Shown here: positions 8,944 through 17,727 of the stretch, piece by piece
How positions within the stretch are numbered: position 1 is the stretch's first letter
How the letters are laid out: each line of letters opens with the position of its first letter
DNA from: Streptomyces klenkii
GTDB lineage: Bacteria > Actinomycetota > Actinomycetes > Streptomycetales > Streptomycetaceae
Direction of reading: 5' to 3'
NCBI RefSeq assembly: GCF_003626645.1
Contig: NZ_RBAM01000004.1
Coordinates: 496,001 to 560,000, forward strand
DNA: 64,000 bases
Notes under the pieces: generated by a model
The model's input: the letters and a program-made list of their open reading frames with translations, nothing else
The model's database searches: none
Told to the model about the DNA's origin: nothing
Program-made: the position numbers and the translations under genes

Positions 8944-8959
8944 TGTGTGATCAAACACA
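8944..8959. promoter_or_regulatory. Candidate Crp operator upstream of crp
   Basis: TGTGT, six bases, then ACACA: a perfect inverted repeat with Crp-type spacing, 63 bp upstream of the crp start codon. It resembles the TGTGA-N6-TCACA class and suggests autoregulation. It could also serve the divergent nth operon. Confidence 0.55.
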
Positions 8960-9062
8960 AGTGTCGCGCATCGTCGCCCGAAGCCCTACGGCAGGGGTCC
9001 GATTGGGCTGTGGTTTTTCTGCGCGAGGGCCGGATGTCAGTGGTGGGCCTTAGTCTGGCCGG

Positions 9063-9989
9063 GTGTCCAATACGCCGGTGAGAGCACAGGGCAAGGGGGC
9101 CGGAAGGGTGACTCCGCCTCGTAATTCCGCTGTGGGCGAACGCGCGCCTGCGGGGGCGGCGAAAGCCGCAAATAAGGCCAAAAAGGAAAGCGGAAGCCCA
9201 TCTTCCGTAAAGGCGGCAAAGCAGGAGTCCCGCACCGCCCTCGTCCGTCGCGCCCGCCGCATCAACCGCGAGCTCGCCGAGGTCTATCCGTACGCCCACC
9301 CCGAGCTCGACTTCGAGAATCCCTTCGAGCTCCTGGTCGCCACGGTCCTCTCCGCCCAGACGACGGACCTGCGCGTCAACCAGACCACTCCCGCCCTCTT
9401 CGCCGCCTACCCCACGCCCGAGGACATGGCGGCGGCCGATCCCGAGGCGCTGGAGCAGATCATCCGGCCCACGGGCTTCTTCCGCGCCAAGGCCAAGTCG
9501 CTCATCGGCCTGTCCACCGCGATCCGCGACCGCTTCGGCGGCGAGGTGCCCGGCCGCATAGAGGACCTCGTCTCCCTGCCCGGCGTCGGCCGCAAGACCG
9601 CCCACGTCGTCCTCGGCAATGCCTTCGGCAGGCCTGGGATCACTGTGGACACCCACTTCGGGCGGCTCGTGCGGCGCTGGAAGTGGACCGAGGCCACCGA
9701 CCCGGAGAAGGTCGAGGCGGAGATCTGCGCGCTCTTCCCCAAGAGCGAGTGGACCATGCTCTCGCACCGCGTCATCTTCCACGGCCGCCGCATCTGCCAC
9801 TCTCGCAAGCCCGCCTGCGGCGCCTGCCCGATCGCCCCGCTCTGCCCCTCGTACGGCGAGGGGGAGACCGATCCCGAGAAGGCCAAGAAGCTCCTGAAGT
9901 ACGAGAAGGGCGGCAAGCCCGGCCAGCGGCTCAAGCCCCCGCCCGACTACCCGGGCCTGCCGGCCCCGCCGCTGGGAGGCGACGCATGA
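9063..9989 (+). CDS. nth: Endonuclease III (DNA glycosylase/AP lyase)
   Basis: Base-excision repair enzyme that removes oxidised pyrimidines and cleaves AP sites. The helix-hairpin-helix LPGVGRKTA holds the catalytic Lys, VDTHFGRL the catalytic Asp, and the C-terminal C-x6-C-x2-C-x5-C pattern binds the 4Fe-4S cluster. About 55 Ala/Lys/Gly-rich residues precede the fold (which begins near [15 protein letters not shown]), so the reading frame is longer than the typical 215-250 residues. The GTG at 9063 has no Shine-Dalgarno, and a later start such as GTG 9108 is possible. It is coupled by ATGA to a CoA diphosphatase gene. Confidence 0.9.
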   Translation: MSNTPVRAQGKGAGRVTPPRNSAVGERAPAGAAKAANKAKKESGSPSSVKAAKQESRTALVRRARRINRELAEVYPYAHPELDFENPFELLVATVLSAQTTDLRVNQTTPALFAAYPTPEDMAAADPEALEQIIRPTGFFRAKAKSLIGLSTAIRDRFGGEVPGRIEDLVSLPGVGRKTAHVVLGNAFGRPGITVDTHFGRLVRRWKWTEATDPEKVEAEICALFPKSEWTMLSHRVIFHGRRICHSRKPACGACPIAPLCPSYGEGETDPEKAKKLLKYEKGGKPGQRLKPPPDYPGLPAPPLGGDA

Positions 9990-10669
9990 CGAGCACGTAC
10001 GGCCGAGGGGCCGCGGTCACCGCCGAGGGCCTGCCCGGGTGGCTGGAGCCGGTGGCGCGCGCCTCGGAGACGATCGAGCCCCACCAGCTCAGCCGCTTCC
10101 TGCCGCCGGAGACCGGCGGCCGGCAGTCCGCCGTGCTCGTCCTCTTCGGCGACGGCCCCAAGGGCCCGGAGCTGCTCCTCCTGGAGCGGGCCGGGACGCT
10201 GCGCTCGCACGCCGGGCAGCCGTCCTTCCCCGGCGGCGCCCTCGACCCGGAGGACGGCGACCCCGCCTCCGGCGGGCTCGTGCGCGCCGCGCTGCGCGAG
10301 GCGGAGGAGGAGACCGGCCTCGACCCCGCGGGCGTCCAGATCTTCGGCGTCCTGCCGCAGCTGTACATCCCGGTGAGCAAATTCGTCGTCACGCCCGTGC
10401 TCGGCTGGTGGCGCGAGCCCACCCCCGTGAAGCCGGTCGACAAGGCCGAGACCGCCCGCGTCTTCACCGTGCCCGTCGCCGACCTGACCGACCCGGAGAA
10501 CCGGGCGACCGCGATACATCCGAGCGGCCACACCGGCCCCGCCTTCAAGGTCGAGAACGCCCTCGTGTGGGGGTTCACCGCCGGTGTGATCGACCGGATC
10601 CTGCACTACGCGGGCTGGGAGCGCCCCTGGGACCGCGATCGGCAGGTACCGCTGGACCAGCGGGCCTGA
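9986..10669 (+). CDS. NUDIX hydrolase, CoA diphosphatase type
   Basis: A 227-residue NUDIX enzyme. The segment [20 protein letters not shown], followed by [11 protein letters not shown], is the combined UPF0035 signature and NUDIX box of CoA pyrophosphatases (NudL/YeaB). The likely reaction is CoA to 3',5'-ADP plus 4'-phosphopantetheine. GGGAGG precedes the ATG, which overlaps the nth stop. The nth-nudL-marP order is common in actinomycetes. Confidence 0.88.
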   Translation: MTSTYGRGAAVTAEGLPGWLEPVARASETIEPHQLSRFLPPETGGRQSAVLVLFGDGPKGPELLLLERAGTLRSHAGQPSFPGGALDPEDGDPASGGLVRAALREAEEETGLDPAGVQIFGVLPQLYIPVSKFVVTPVLGWWREPTPVKPVDKAETARVFTVPVADLTDPENRATAIHPSGHTGPAFKVENALVWGFTAGVIDRILHYAGWERPWDRDRQVPLDQRA

Positions 10670-10750
10670 CGGGCATGAGACGGTGATCCCGGCTCCCGCC
10701 GTCCCCCGGGCCGGCGACACCGCAGACGACATCATTGCGAGGCATTCCCG

Positions 10751-11950
10751 GTGAACGTGCTGGACATCGTGCTGCTGATCGCCGCCGTGTGGTTCGCCGT
10801 TGTCGGCTACCGCCAGGGCTTCGTGGTCGGCGTGCTGTCGGTGATCGGATTCATCGGCGGCGGCCTCGTAGCGGTGTACCTCCTGCCCGTCATCTGGGAC
10901 AGCGCCACCGGAGACGCCACCCCCGGCATGGCCGCCGCCATAGCGGCCGTCGTCATCGTCATCGTGTGCGCCTCCGTGGGCCAGGCCGCCACCACCCACC
11001 TGGGCAACAAGCTCCGCCGGCACATCACCTGGTCACCGGCCCGCGCCCTGGACGCCACGGGCGGCGCGCTCGTCAACGTCCTGGCGATGCTGCTGGTGGC
11101 CTGGCTGATCGGCTCCGCCCTCGCCGGCACGTCCCTGCCGACGCTCGGCAAGGAGGTCCGCAACTCCAAGGTGCTGCTCGGCGTCGCCCGGGTCGTGCCC
11201 CCGCAGGCCAACACCTGGTTCGCCGACTTCAGCACGGTCCTCGCGCAGAACGGCTTCCCGCAGGTCTTCGCGCCCTTCTCCACCGAGCCGATCACCAACG
11301 TGCCCGCCCCCGACCCCGCGCTCGCGGGCAGCCCCGTCGCCACCGACGCCCAGCGCAGCATCGTCAAGGTCGTCGGCACCGCACCCAGCTGCGGCAAGGT
11401 CCTGGAGGGCACCGGCTTCGTCTTCGCCCCGCAGCGCGTGATGACCAACGCCCACGTCGTCGGCGGCGTCGACGAGCCGACCGTGCAGGTCGGCGGCCAG
11501 GGCAGGCAGTACGAGGCGAAGGTCGTCCTCTACGACTGGAAGCGCGACATCGCCGTGCTGGAGGTGCCGGACCTGGAGGCGCCCGAGCTGCGCTTCGCCG
11601 AGGCCGACGCCGAGAGCGGCAAGGGCGCCATCGTGGCCGGATTCCCGGAGAACGGCTCCTACGACGTGCGCGCCGCGCGGGTCCGCAGCCGCGTCCAGGC
11701 GAACGGCCCGGACATCTACCGCCGCGGCAACGTCCGCCGCGACGTCTACTCGCTCTACACGATCGTCCGCCAGGGCAACTCCGGCGGGCCCCTGCTCACG
11801 CCGGACGGCCGGGTCTACGGAGTGGTCTTCGCCAAGTCCCTCGACGATGCCGAGACGGGCTACGCCCTGACCGCGGACGAGGTGCGCGGCGACGCCGTCA
11901 GCGGCCGCAGGGCTACCGAGCGGGTCAACACCCAGGGCTGCGCCCTCTGA
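10751..11950 (+). CDS. MarP-like membrane serine protease (CvpA-like domain plus trypsin-like domain)
   Basis: A 399-residue protein. Residues 1-150 carry four predicted membrane helices in a colicin V production (CvpA)-like domain. A trypsin-fold domain follows with the His in NAHVVGG, the Asp in DIAVLEV and the Ser in QGNSGGPLL. The architecture matches Mycobacterium tuberculosis MarP, a periplasmic protease needed for acid resistance. Residues between about 150 and 230 form the linker. GTG 10751 is used because it precedes the first membrane helix. It probably extends the nth operon after an 81-bp gap. Confidence 0.88.
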   Translation: MNVLDIVLLIAAVWFAVVGYRQGFVVGVLSVIGFIGGGLVAVYLLPVIWDSATGDATPGMAAAIAAVVIVIVCASVGQAATTHLGNKLRRHITWSPARALDATGGALVNVLAMLLVAWLIGSALAGTSLPTLGKEVRNSKVLLGVARVVPPQANTWFADFSTVLAQNGFPQVFAPFSTEPITNVPAPDPALAGSPVATDAQRSIVKVVGTAPSCGKVLEGTGFVFAPQRVMTNAHVVGGVDEPTVQVGGQGRQYEAKVVLYDWKRDIAVLEVPDLEAPELRFAEADAESGKGAIVAGFPENGSYDVRAARVRSRVQANGPDIYRRGNVRRDVYSLYTIVRQGNSGGPLLTPDGRVYGVVFAKSLDDAETGYALTADEVRGDAVSGRRATERVNTQGCAL

Positions 11951-11959
11951 GCCTTCCCT

Positions 11960-11979
11960 CAGGCCCTTCCAGGGGCCTG
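11960..11979 (+). terminator. Short hairpin after the MarP-like gene
   Basis: CAGGCCC and GGGCCTG (7-bp arms, 6-base loop) begin 10 bp after the stop codon. Plausible intrinsic terminator; no T-run follows. Confidence 0.45.
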
Positions 11980-12091
11980 CCGGGATCCTTGCTGGGGCCC
12001 GGCCGTGCGCCGCACGGGCCGGCCGGACGCCGAGCCCGGCGGGTCAGGGGGCGCTGCGCCGGGCAAGTCAGCGGGCGCTGTTCCGGTCGCG

Positions 12092-12235
12092 TCAGCGGCT
12101 GCGCGGGTGATGGCGCAGCCGCGCCGACACCCATCGGGCGCGGCGCCGGATGATGCGCGGAATGCCGATGCGCGGATCGTGCCCGGCGGATGGCCGGTGC
12201 TCGCCCCTCCCGGCCCTCTCCGGCATCTCGCTCAC
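12092..12235 (-). CDS. Possible 47-residue basic protein
   Basis: A GTG-initiated frame read leftwards, ending in a highly basic stretch containing RRRARWVSARLRHHPRSR. About 89 percent of its codons end in G or C, with lower GC at positions 1 and 2. That is a coding-like profile inside an otherwise empty 536-bp gap. There is no strong Shine-Dalgarno. I recognise no family. It could be the last gene of the holin/hydrolase operon, 252 bp after the hydrolase stop. Confidence 0.35.
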   Translation of the reverse strand: MSEMPERAGRGEHRPSAGHDPRIGIPRIIRRRARWVSARLRHHPRSR

Positions 12236-12486
12236 GATCAGCGCGGCGTCGCCCTCGGCGCCCCGCTCCTGAGTCACGTCACGGTAGTCGTGCGTCCAGC
12301 CCATACCGTGCTCTGTGCCCGGGCCGAAAGGTCGGTAATCGCCCGGGGGTCGCTCAATCGGCCTATGCGCCGGGCAATTGGCCGTTCGAAGAACGGACGT
12401 TCCCCTTCGGTTTACGGAGCGTGGCCCGTCCGCCGCCCGCCCGGCCCGTAGGCTTTCAGCCGGGTCCCGGCGGCTCGTTCCGGACC
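12236..12486. other. Intergenic stretch, nothing assigned
   Basis: I see no convincing gene. The stretch 12320-12400 is somewhat lower in GC and contains the repeated word CGGGCAATTGG. Possible terminator or promoter sequence for the flanking minus-strand genes. Confidence 0.3.
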
Positions 12487-13494
12487 CTAGCGGTCCGGTT
12501 CCGGATCCTTGAGCCAATTGATCAGCTCGGTCGAGAACGCCGCCGGGTCCTCCTCATGGGGGAAGTGGCCCAGACCGTCGAACAGCCGCCAGCGGTACGG
12601 CGCCTCCACGTACTCACCGGAGCCCGCGGCGCTCCGCGTGCGCATCACCGGATCGAGGGAACCGTGCAGGTGCAGCGTGGGCACCCGTACGGGCCGCTTC
12701 ATGCGCCGGTTGAACTGGATGCCGTCCGGCCGCGCCATCGACCGCACCATCCAGCGGTACGGCTCGATCGAACAGTGCGCCGTCGACGGGATGGACATCG
12801 CCCGGCGGTACGTCTCCACGGCCTCGTCGTCCGGCTGCCGCGGCCCCGACCACTCGCGCACCAGCCGCCCGGCCAGCGCCGCGTCGTCGGCGACCAGCCG
12901 GCGCTCCGGGATCCACGGCCGCTGGAAGCCCCAGATGTGGCTGCTCGCCGAGCTCTGCCGGGGGTCGGCGAGCATCGCCGAACGCCAGCGGCGCGGGTGC
13001 GGCATGGAGGACACCGCGAGCCTGCGCACCAGCTTGGGCCGCATCACGGCCGCCGTCCACGCCAGGTAGCCGCCGAGGTCGTGGCCGACCAGGGCCGCGT
13101 CCGGCTCGCCCAGGGAACGGATCACGCCGGTGATGTCGAGGGCCAGGTTGGCCGGGTCGTAGCCCCGCGGCGTGCGGTCACTGCCGCCCACCCCGCGCAG
13201 ATCCATGGCCACGGCCCGGAACCCCGCCCCGGCGAGCGCCGGCAGCTGGTGCCGCCACGTCCACCAGAACTGCGGGAAGCCGTGCAGCAGCAGCACCAGC
13301 GGCCCGTCGCCCATCTCGGCGATGTGGAACCGCGCGCCGTTCGCCGCGACGTCCCGGTGGACCCAGGGACCCTCGGGCCGGACGACCGACGTGGCGGGAC
13401 CGCCCGGGGTGCCCGTCGGGACGGGCCCCGGCACGGCGGCCGGAACGGCGGGATCGGGCGGCGAGGTCGCTGCGGAGGTATCGGGCACCGTCAT
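12487..13494 (-). CDS. Alpha/beta-hydrolase, epoxide hydrolase-like
   Basis: A 335-residue protein with a Pro-rich N-terminal extension of about 40 residues. LLLHGFPQFWWTW carries the oxyanion-hole HGFP motif. The nucleophile elbow GHDLGG has Asp instead of Ser, as in epoxide hydrolases and haloalkane dehalogenases, and GLGHFPHEE supplies the catalytic His. The HGFP oxyanion motif favours epoxide hydrolase. The substrate is unknown. Its ATG overlaps the stop of the holin-X gene (ATGA), so the two are coupled. Confidence 0.83.
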   Translation of the reverse strand: MTVPDTSAATSPPDPAVPAAVPGPVPTGTPGGPATSVVRPEGPWVHRDVAANGARFHIAEMGDGPLVLLLHGFPQFWWTWRHQLPALAGAGFRAVAMDLRGVGGSDRTPRGYDPANLALDITGVIRSLGEPDAALVGHDLGGYLAWTAAVMRPKLVRRLAVSSMPHPRRWRSAMLADPRQSSASSHIWGFQRPWIPERRLVADDAALAGRLVREWSGPRQPDDEAVETYRRAMSIPSTAHCSIEPYRWMVRSMARPDGIQFNRRMKRPVRVPTLHLHGSLDPVMRTRSAAGSGEYVEAPYRWRLFDGLGHFPHEEDPAAFSTELINWLKDPEPDR

Positions 13495-13958
13495 ACGGTC
13501 GAGCGTGTCACAGATGCGTCCGCGGGGCTCGTGTCGGTCAGCGGGCGCGGGTGCGGCTTGACGGTGCCCAGCACGGCCGCCGTCTGCTTCGCCGACGCGA
13601 TGCTCTTCTCCGGCTTGCTGACCTTCTTGAACTTGGCCACCGCCAGCAGCCCGAGCAGCGCCGCGATCAGCAGGAACGCACCGCCGACGATCAGGAACGA
13701 CCAGGCGAGCCCGAGGCCGAGGTTGTGGATGCCGAACGCGGCCGCGAAGCTCAGCACGGGCAGCGAGAAAAGCGCGAGCGTGCCGGCCGCGGCGATCGCG
13801 CCACCGCCGATGCCGACGCGCTTGGCGTCCTGCCGCAGCTCGGCCTTGGCCAGTGCGATCTCGTCGTGCACCAGCGCGGACAGCTCGGTGGTGGCCGTAG
13901 CCACCAGCTGGCCGAGAGTGCGGTTGGCACCGTTCGCACCGTCGTCGGCTGCGCTCAT
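13491..13958 (-). CDS. Phage holin family protein (actinobacterial holin-X)
   Basis: A 155-residue protein with an N-terminal amphipathic helix (TTELSALVHDEIALAKAELR), which is the signature of the holin superfamily III/DUF1469 group. Two membrane segments follow near residues 55-78 and 85-108, then a charged tail. These proteins are chromosomal and not tied to a prophage; their role is unclear. I chose ATG 13958 because AGGGAG lies six bases upstream, in preference to two in-frame starts 15 and 27 bp earlier. Confidence 0.82.
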   Translation of the reverse strand: MSAADDGANGANRTLGQLVATATTELSALVHDEIALAKAELRQDAKRVGIGGGAIAAAGTLALFSLPVLSFAAAFGIHNLGLGLAWSFLIVGGAFLLIAALLGLLAVAKFKKVSKPEKSIASAKQTAAVLGTVKPHPRPLTDTSPADASVTRSTV

Positions 13959-14024
13959 CGGCTGCTCCCTCATCTTCGTCGCCACGTCATCCGCGGGCTT
14001 TCGGCGGATGTAAAGACTCTCAGA

Positions 14025-15422
14025 TCATGCCGGACCATCGTCGCCGGTGGTGCCCCTGGAGACGACTTCGGCCAGCCTGCGGTGCTCGGCGGCCTTCGCC
14101 TCGAGGATCGCCGCCATCCGCAGGTGGTAGTCCGGGTTGCCCTGCTCGTAGATGTCGGGGATGCCGTCGTCGTCCTCGTCGCGGTCCTCGTCCGCGCACA
14201 GCTTCTTGTACTTGTTGTCGCGCAGTTTGAGCAGCACGCTCGCGCAGACCGCGGCGATCAGCGAGCCGACGAGCACGGCCGCCTTGACTTCGTCCGCCAG
14301 CAGCAGGTCGGTGCCGAAGGCCAGCTCGCCGATGAGCAGCGACACCGTGAAGCCGATGCCCGCGAGCGAGGCGACGGCGAGCACGTCGGGCCACTTCAGG
14401 TCGGGGTTGAGCTCGGCCCGGGTGAACCGGGCGGCGAGCCACGTCCCGCCGAACACGCCGATCGTCTTGCCGACCACCAGGCCGAGGACGACGCCCAGCG
14501 TCTCGGGCTTGGTGAAGACGTCCGACAGGGCACCGCCGGAGACCACCACGCCCGCCGAGAACAGGGCGAAGAGCGGCACCGCCAGCCCCGCCGAGAGGGG
14601 GCGCACGAGGTGCTCGATGTGCTCCCCGGGAGAGTGCCGCTCGCCCTCGCGGCGGTGGCAGCGCAGCATCAGGCCCATGGCCACGCCCGCGATGGTCGCG
14701 TGGACGCCGCTGTTGTACATCAGCGCCCAGTTGACGACGGCCAGCGGCACGTACACGTACCAGCCGCGGACGCCCTTGCGGAGCAGCAGCCAGAAGACGA
14801 CCAGGCCCAGCACGGCGAAGCCCAGGGCGGCGAAGTTCAGGTTCTGGGTGAAGAAGACCGCGATGATCAGGATCGCGAACAGGTCGTCGACGACGGCCAG
14901 GGTGAGCAGGAACGCGCGCAGCGCCGACGGCAGCGCCGTGCCGATGACGGCCAGGACGGCCAGGGCGAAGGCGATGTCGGTGGCGGTGGGCACCGCCCAG
15001 CCGGCCGTCGAGCCGTTGCCGCTCGTCACGACGGTGAAGTAGACGAGCGCGGGCACGGCCATGCCGCAGATCGCGGCGATGACGGGCAGCAGCGCCGCCT
15101 TGGGGTCGCGCAGCTCACCGGCGACCAGCTCGCGCTTGAGTTCGATGCCCGCGACGAAGAAGAAGACGGCGAGCAGGCCGTCGGCCGCCCAGTGCTGGAC
15201 GGAGAGGTCCAGCCCCAGCGAGCCCGGCCCGAAGTGGAAGTCGCGCACGGCCTCGTAGCTGTCGCGCAGCGGGGTGTTCGCCCAGATCAGGGCGGCGACG
15301 GCGGCGACCAGCAGAAGCACACCGCCCACGGTCTCGGTACGCAGGGCGTCGGCGAGGAAGTTCCGCTCGGGCAGCGGCAACCGGCCGAGGAAGACGGAGC
15401 GGCGGTTCTTGGGCGCGGCCAC
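14025..15422 (-). CDS. nhaA: Na+/H+ antiporter NhaA
   Basis: A 465-residue integral membrane antiporter with about 12 membrane helices. The discontinuous-helix motif VPTATDIAFALAVL and the pair in AVVDDLFAI correspond to the Asp residues (E. coli D133, D163, D164) that bind Na+ and H+. A charged C-terminal tail of about 70 residues with a run of Asp/Glu (EDRDEDDDGIPDIYEQ) extends beyond the usual 390-residue core and is typical of actinobacterial NhaA. GTG 15422 is preceded by GGAGG. Confidence 0.93.
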   Translation of the reverse strand: MAAPKNRRSVFLGRLPLPERNFLADALRTETVGGVLLLVAAVAALIWANTPLRDSYEAVRDFHFGPGSLGLDLSVQHWAADGLLAVFFFVAGIELKRELVAGELRDPKAALLPVIAAICGMAVPALVYFTVVTSGNGSTAGWAVPTATDIAFALAVLAVIGTALPSALRAFLLTLAVVDDLFAILIIAVFFTQNLNFAALGFAVLGLVVFWLLLRKGVRGWYVYVPLAVVNWALMYNSGVHATIAGVAMGLMLRCHRREGERHSPGEHIEHLVRPLSAGLAVPLFALFSAGVVVSGGALSDVFTKPETLGVVLGLVVGKTIGVFGGTWLAARFTRAELNPDLKWPDVLAVASLAGIGFTVSLLIGELAFGTDLLLADEVKAAVLVGSLIAAVCASVLLKLRDNKYKKLCADEDRDEDDDGIPDIYEQGNPDYHLRMAAILEAKAAEHRRLAEVVSRGTTGDDGPA

Positions 15423-15553
15423 GGCGGGGGACCTCCAGGGTCATCGGATACACGTGTGCTGTGTGCCGACCAGACTTCCCGGCGCGCCCTTGATTCTTGT
15501 CGCATTTTTTACGCGACCACTCCTTACCTTAACCGGAACGAGTGAAGCGCAAC

Positions 15554-15595
15554 GAGCGGAAGGGCGCCCGGCCGCTGCCGGACGCCCTTCCGCTC
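15554..15595. terminator. Strong hairpin terminator downstream of acsA
   Basis: Perfect 13-bp arms (15554-15566 and 15583-15595) enclose an inner CCGGC/GCCGG stem. It starts about 20 bp after the acsA stop, between acsA and the start of nhaA, so it insulates nhaA from acsA transcription. Confidence 0.85.
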
Positions 15596-15614
15596 GGGGT
15601 TACTGCTGCCGCGG

Positions 15615-17582
15615 TCAGCCCTCGCTGGAGGCTGCGGGGAGCTGGGACTGGATGAGGTCCATGACCGAGGAGTCGGTCAGGGTGGTGACGTCGCCGAGGG
15701 TGCGGTGCTCGGCGACGTCGCGCAGGAGGCGGCGCATGATCTTGCCGGAGCGGGTCTTGGGCAGCTCGGCCACGGGGAGGATCCGCTTGGGCTTGGCGAT
15801 CGGGCCCAGCTGCTTGGCGACGTGCGCCCGCAGCTCCTCGACCAGGCCCTCCTCCGTGGCGTCGGCGCCGCCGCGCAGGATGACGAAGGCGCAGATCGCC
15901 TGGGTGGTCTGCGGGTCCGTCGCGCCGACGACCGCCGCCTCGGCGACCTTCGGGTGCGAGACCAGCGCGGACTCGACCTCGGTGGTGGAGATGTTGTGGC
16001 CCGAGACGAGCATGACGTCGTCCACCCGGCCGAGCAGCCAGATGTCGCCGTCGTCGTCCTTCTTGGCGCCGTCGCCCGCGAAGTACTTGCCCTCGAAGCG
16101 GGACCAGTACGTGTCGAGGTAGCGCTGGTCGTCGCCCCAGATGGTGCGGAGCATCGACGGCCACGGCTCGGTCAGGACGAGATAGCCGCCGGCGCCGTCG
16201 GGCACCTCGCGGGCCTCGTCGTCCACGACCGTGGCCGCGATGCCGGGGAGCGGAACCTGGGCCGAGCCGGGCTTGGTCTCGGTGACCCCGGGCAGCGGGC
16301 TGATCATCATGCCGCCCGTCTCGGTCTGCCACCAGGTGTCGACCACCGGGGTGCGGTCGCCGCCGATGTGCTTGCGGTACCAGACCCAGGCCTCGGGGTT
16401 GATGGGCTCGCCGACCGAGCCGAGGATGCGCAGGCTGCTCAGGTCGAACTTGGCCGGGATGTCGTCGCCCCACTTCATGGCGGCGCGGATCGCGGTCGGC
16501 GCGGTGTAGAGGATGGTGACGCCGTACTTCTGCACGATCTCCCACCAGCGCCCCTGGTGGGGGCTGTCGGGGGTGCCCTCGTAGAGCACTTCGGTGGCGC
16601 CGTTGCTGAGGGGGCCGTAGACGATGTACGAGTGGCCGGTCACCCAGCCGACGTCGGCGGTGCACCAGAACACGTCCGACTCGGGCTTGAGGTCGAAGAC
16701 GGCGTGGTGGGTGTACGACACCTGGGTCAGATAGCCGCCCGTGGTGTGCAGGATGCCCTTCGGCTTCCCCGTGGTGCCCGAGGTGTAGAGGATGAAGAGC
16801 GGGTGCTCGGCGTCGAACGCCTGCGGTGTGTGCTCCTCGGGCTGGCGCTCGACGAGCTCGTGCCACCACACGTCACGGCCCTCGGTCCAGCCGATGCCCT
16901 CCTGGCCCGTGCGGCGGACGACGAGGACGCTGCGGACGCTCGAAGTGCCGGGGCGGGTGAGGGCCTCGTCCACGGCGGGCTTCAGGGCGGAGGGCTTGCC
17001 GCGGCGGTAGCCGCCGTCGGCGGTGATGACGACGCGGGCGTCGGCGTCGTTGATGCGCGTGGCGAGGGCGTCGGCGGAGAAGCCGCCGAAGACCAGCGAG
17101 TGCGGCGCGCCGAGCCGGGCGCAGGCGAGCATCGCCACGACGGCCTCGGGGATCATCGGCAGGTAGATGGCGACGCGGTCGCCCGCCTGTACGCCCAGCT
17201 CGGTCAGGGCGTGGGCCGCCTTGGAGACCTCGCGCTGGAGCTCGGCGTAGGTGATGGTGCGGGTGTCGCCCGGCTCGCCCTCGAAGTGGATGGCCACCCG
17301 GTCGCCCAGGCCGTTCTCCACATGGCGGTCGACGCAGTTGTACGCGACGTTGAGCCGGCCGTCGGCGAACCACTTCGCGAACGGCGGGTTCGACCAGTCG
17401 AGGACTTCGGTGGGCTCGGTCTCCCAGGTCAGGCGGCGGGCCTGCGCGGCCCAGAAGCCCAGCCGGTCAGCCTTCGCCTGCTCGTACGCCTCCGCGGTGA
17501 CATTGGCGCTCGCGGCCAGTGCGGCAGGCGGTGCGAAGCGGCGCTCCTCCTTCAGGAGGTTGGCCAGGCTCTCGTTACTCAC
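15615..17582 (-). CDS. acsA: Acetyl-coenzyme A synthetase
   Basis: AMP-forming acetate:CoA ligase of 655 residues, in the cytoplasm. The ATP-binding motif [10 protein letters not shown] is near residue 265 and WWQTETGG is the acyl-AMP motif. The C-terminal [11 protein letters not shown] holds the Lys whose acetylation switches the enzyme off in other bacteria. The longer upstream reading frame is not used: GTG 17582 ([14 protein letters not shown]) has AAGGGAG six bases before it and gives the family length. A DasR-like palindrome lies upstream at 17702-17717. The gene ends at a strong hairpin. Confidence 0.96.
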   Translation of the reverse strand: MSNESLANLLKEERRFAPPAALAASANVTAEAYEQAKADRLGFWAAQARRLTWETEPTEVLDWSNPPFAKWFADGRLNVAYNCVDRHVENGLGDRVAIHFEGEPGDTRTITYAELQREVSKAAHALTELGVQAGDRVAIYLPMIPEAVVAMLACARLGAPHSLVFGGFSADALATRINDADARVVITADGGYRRGKPSALKPAVDEALTRPGTSSVRSVLVVRRTGQEGIGWTEGRDVWWHELVERQPEEHTPQAFDAEHPLFILYTSGTTGKPKGILHTTGGYLTQVSYTHHAVFDLKPESDVFWCTADVGWVTGHSYIVYGPLSNGATEVLYEGTPDSPHQGRWWEIVQKYGVTILYTAPTAIRAAMKWGDDIPAKFDLSSLRILGSVGEPINPEAWVWYRKHIGGDRTPVVDTWWQTETGGMMISPLPGVTETKPGSAQVPLPGIAATVVDDEAREVPDGAGGYLVLTEPWPSMLRTIWGDDQRYLDTYWSRFEGKYFAGDGAKKDDDGDIWLLGRVDDVMLVSGHNISTTEVESALVSHPKVAEAAVVGATDPQTTQAICAFVILRGGADATEEGLVEELRAHVAKQLGPIAKPKRILPVAELPKTRSGKIMRRLLRDVAEHRTLGDVTTLTDSSVMDLIQSQLPAASSEG

Positions 17583-17701
17583 GACATCTCCCTTTCTCAG
17601 GGTGCCCGTTGGGTGACCGTGCTGTGCCCGTGGGTGCCCGTAGTGTCCCGGGGCATAGCTCACCAGCCCGGGGCACACCCTGACAAGGGCTGTTGATAAA
17701 A

Positions 17702-17717
17702 AATGGTTTAGACCTGT
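17702..17717. promoter_or_regulatory. DasR-like (GntR family) operator candidate upstream of acsA
   Basis: AATGGTTTAGACCTGT matches the DasR dre consensus ACTGGTCTAGACCAGT, which I recall from the literature, at 13 of 16 positions. It lies 120 bp upstream of the acsA start, in the gap between acsA and the carbonic anhydrase fusion gene. Function inferred only from sequence. Confidence 0.45.
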
Positions 17718-17727
17718 AGAAGAGGGG

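Noticed and set aside
13491-13958. Holin-family gene as evidence for a prophage
   Set aside because: Holin-X proteins are common chromosomal genes in actinobacteria; no other phage genes are present.
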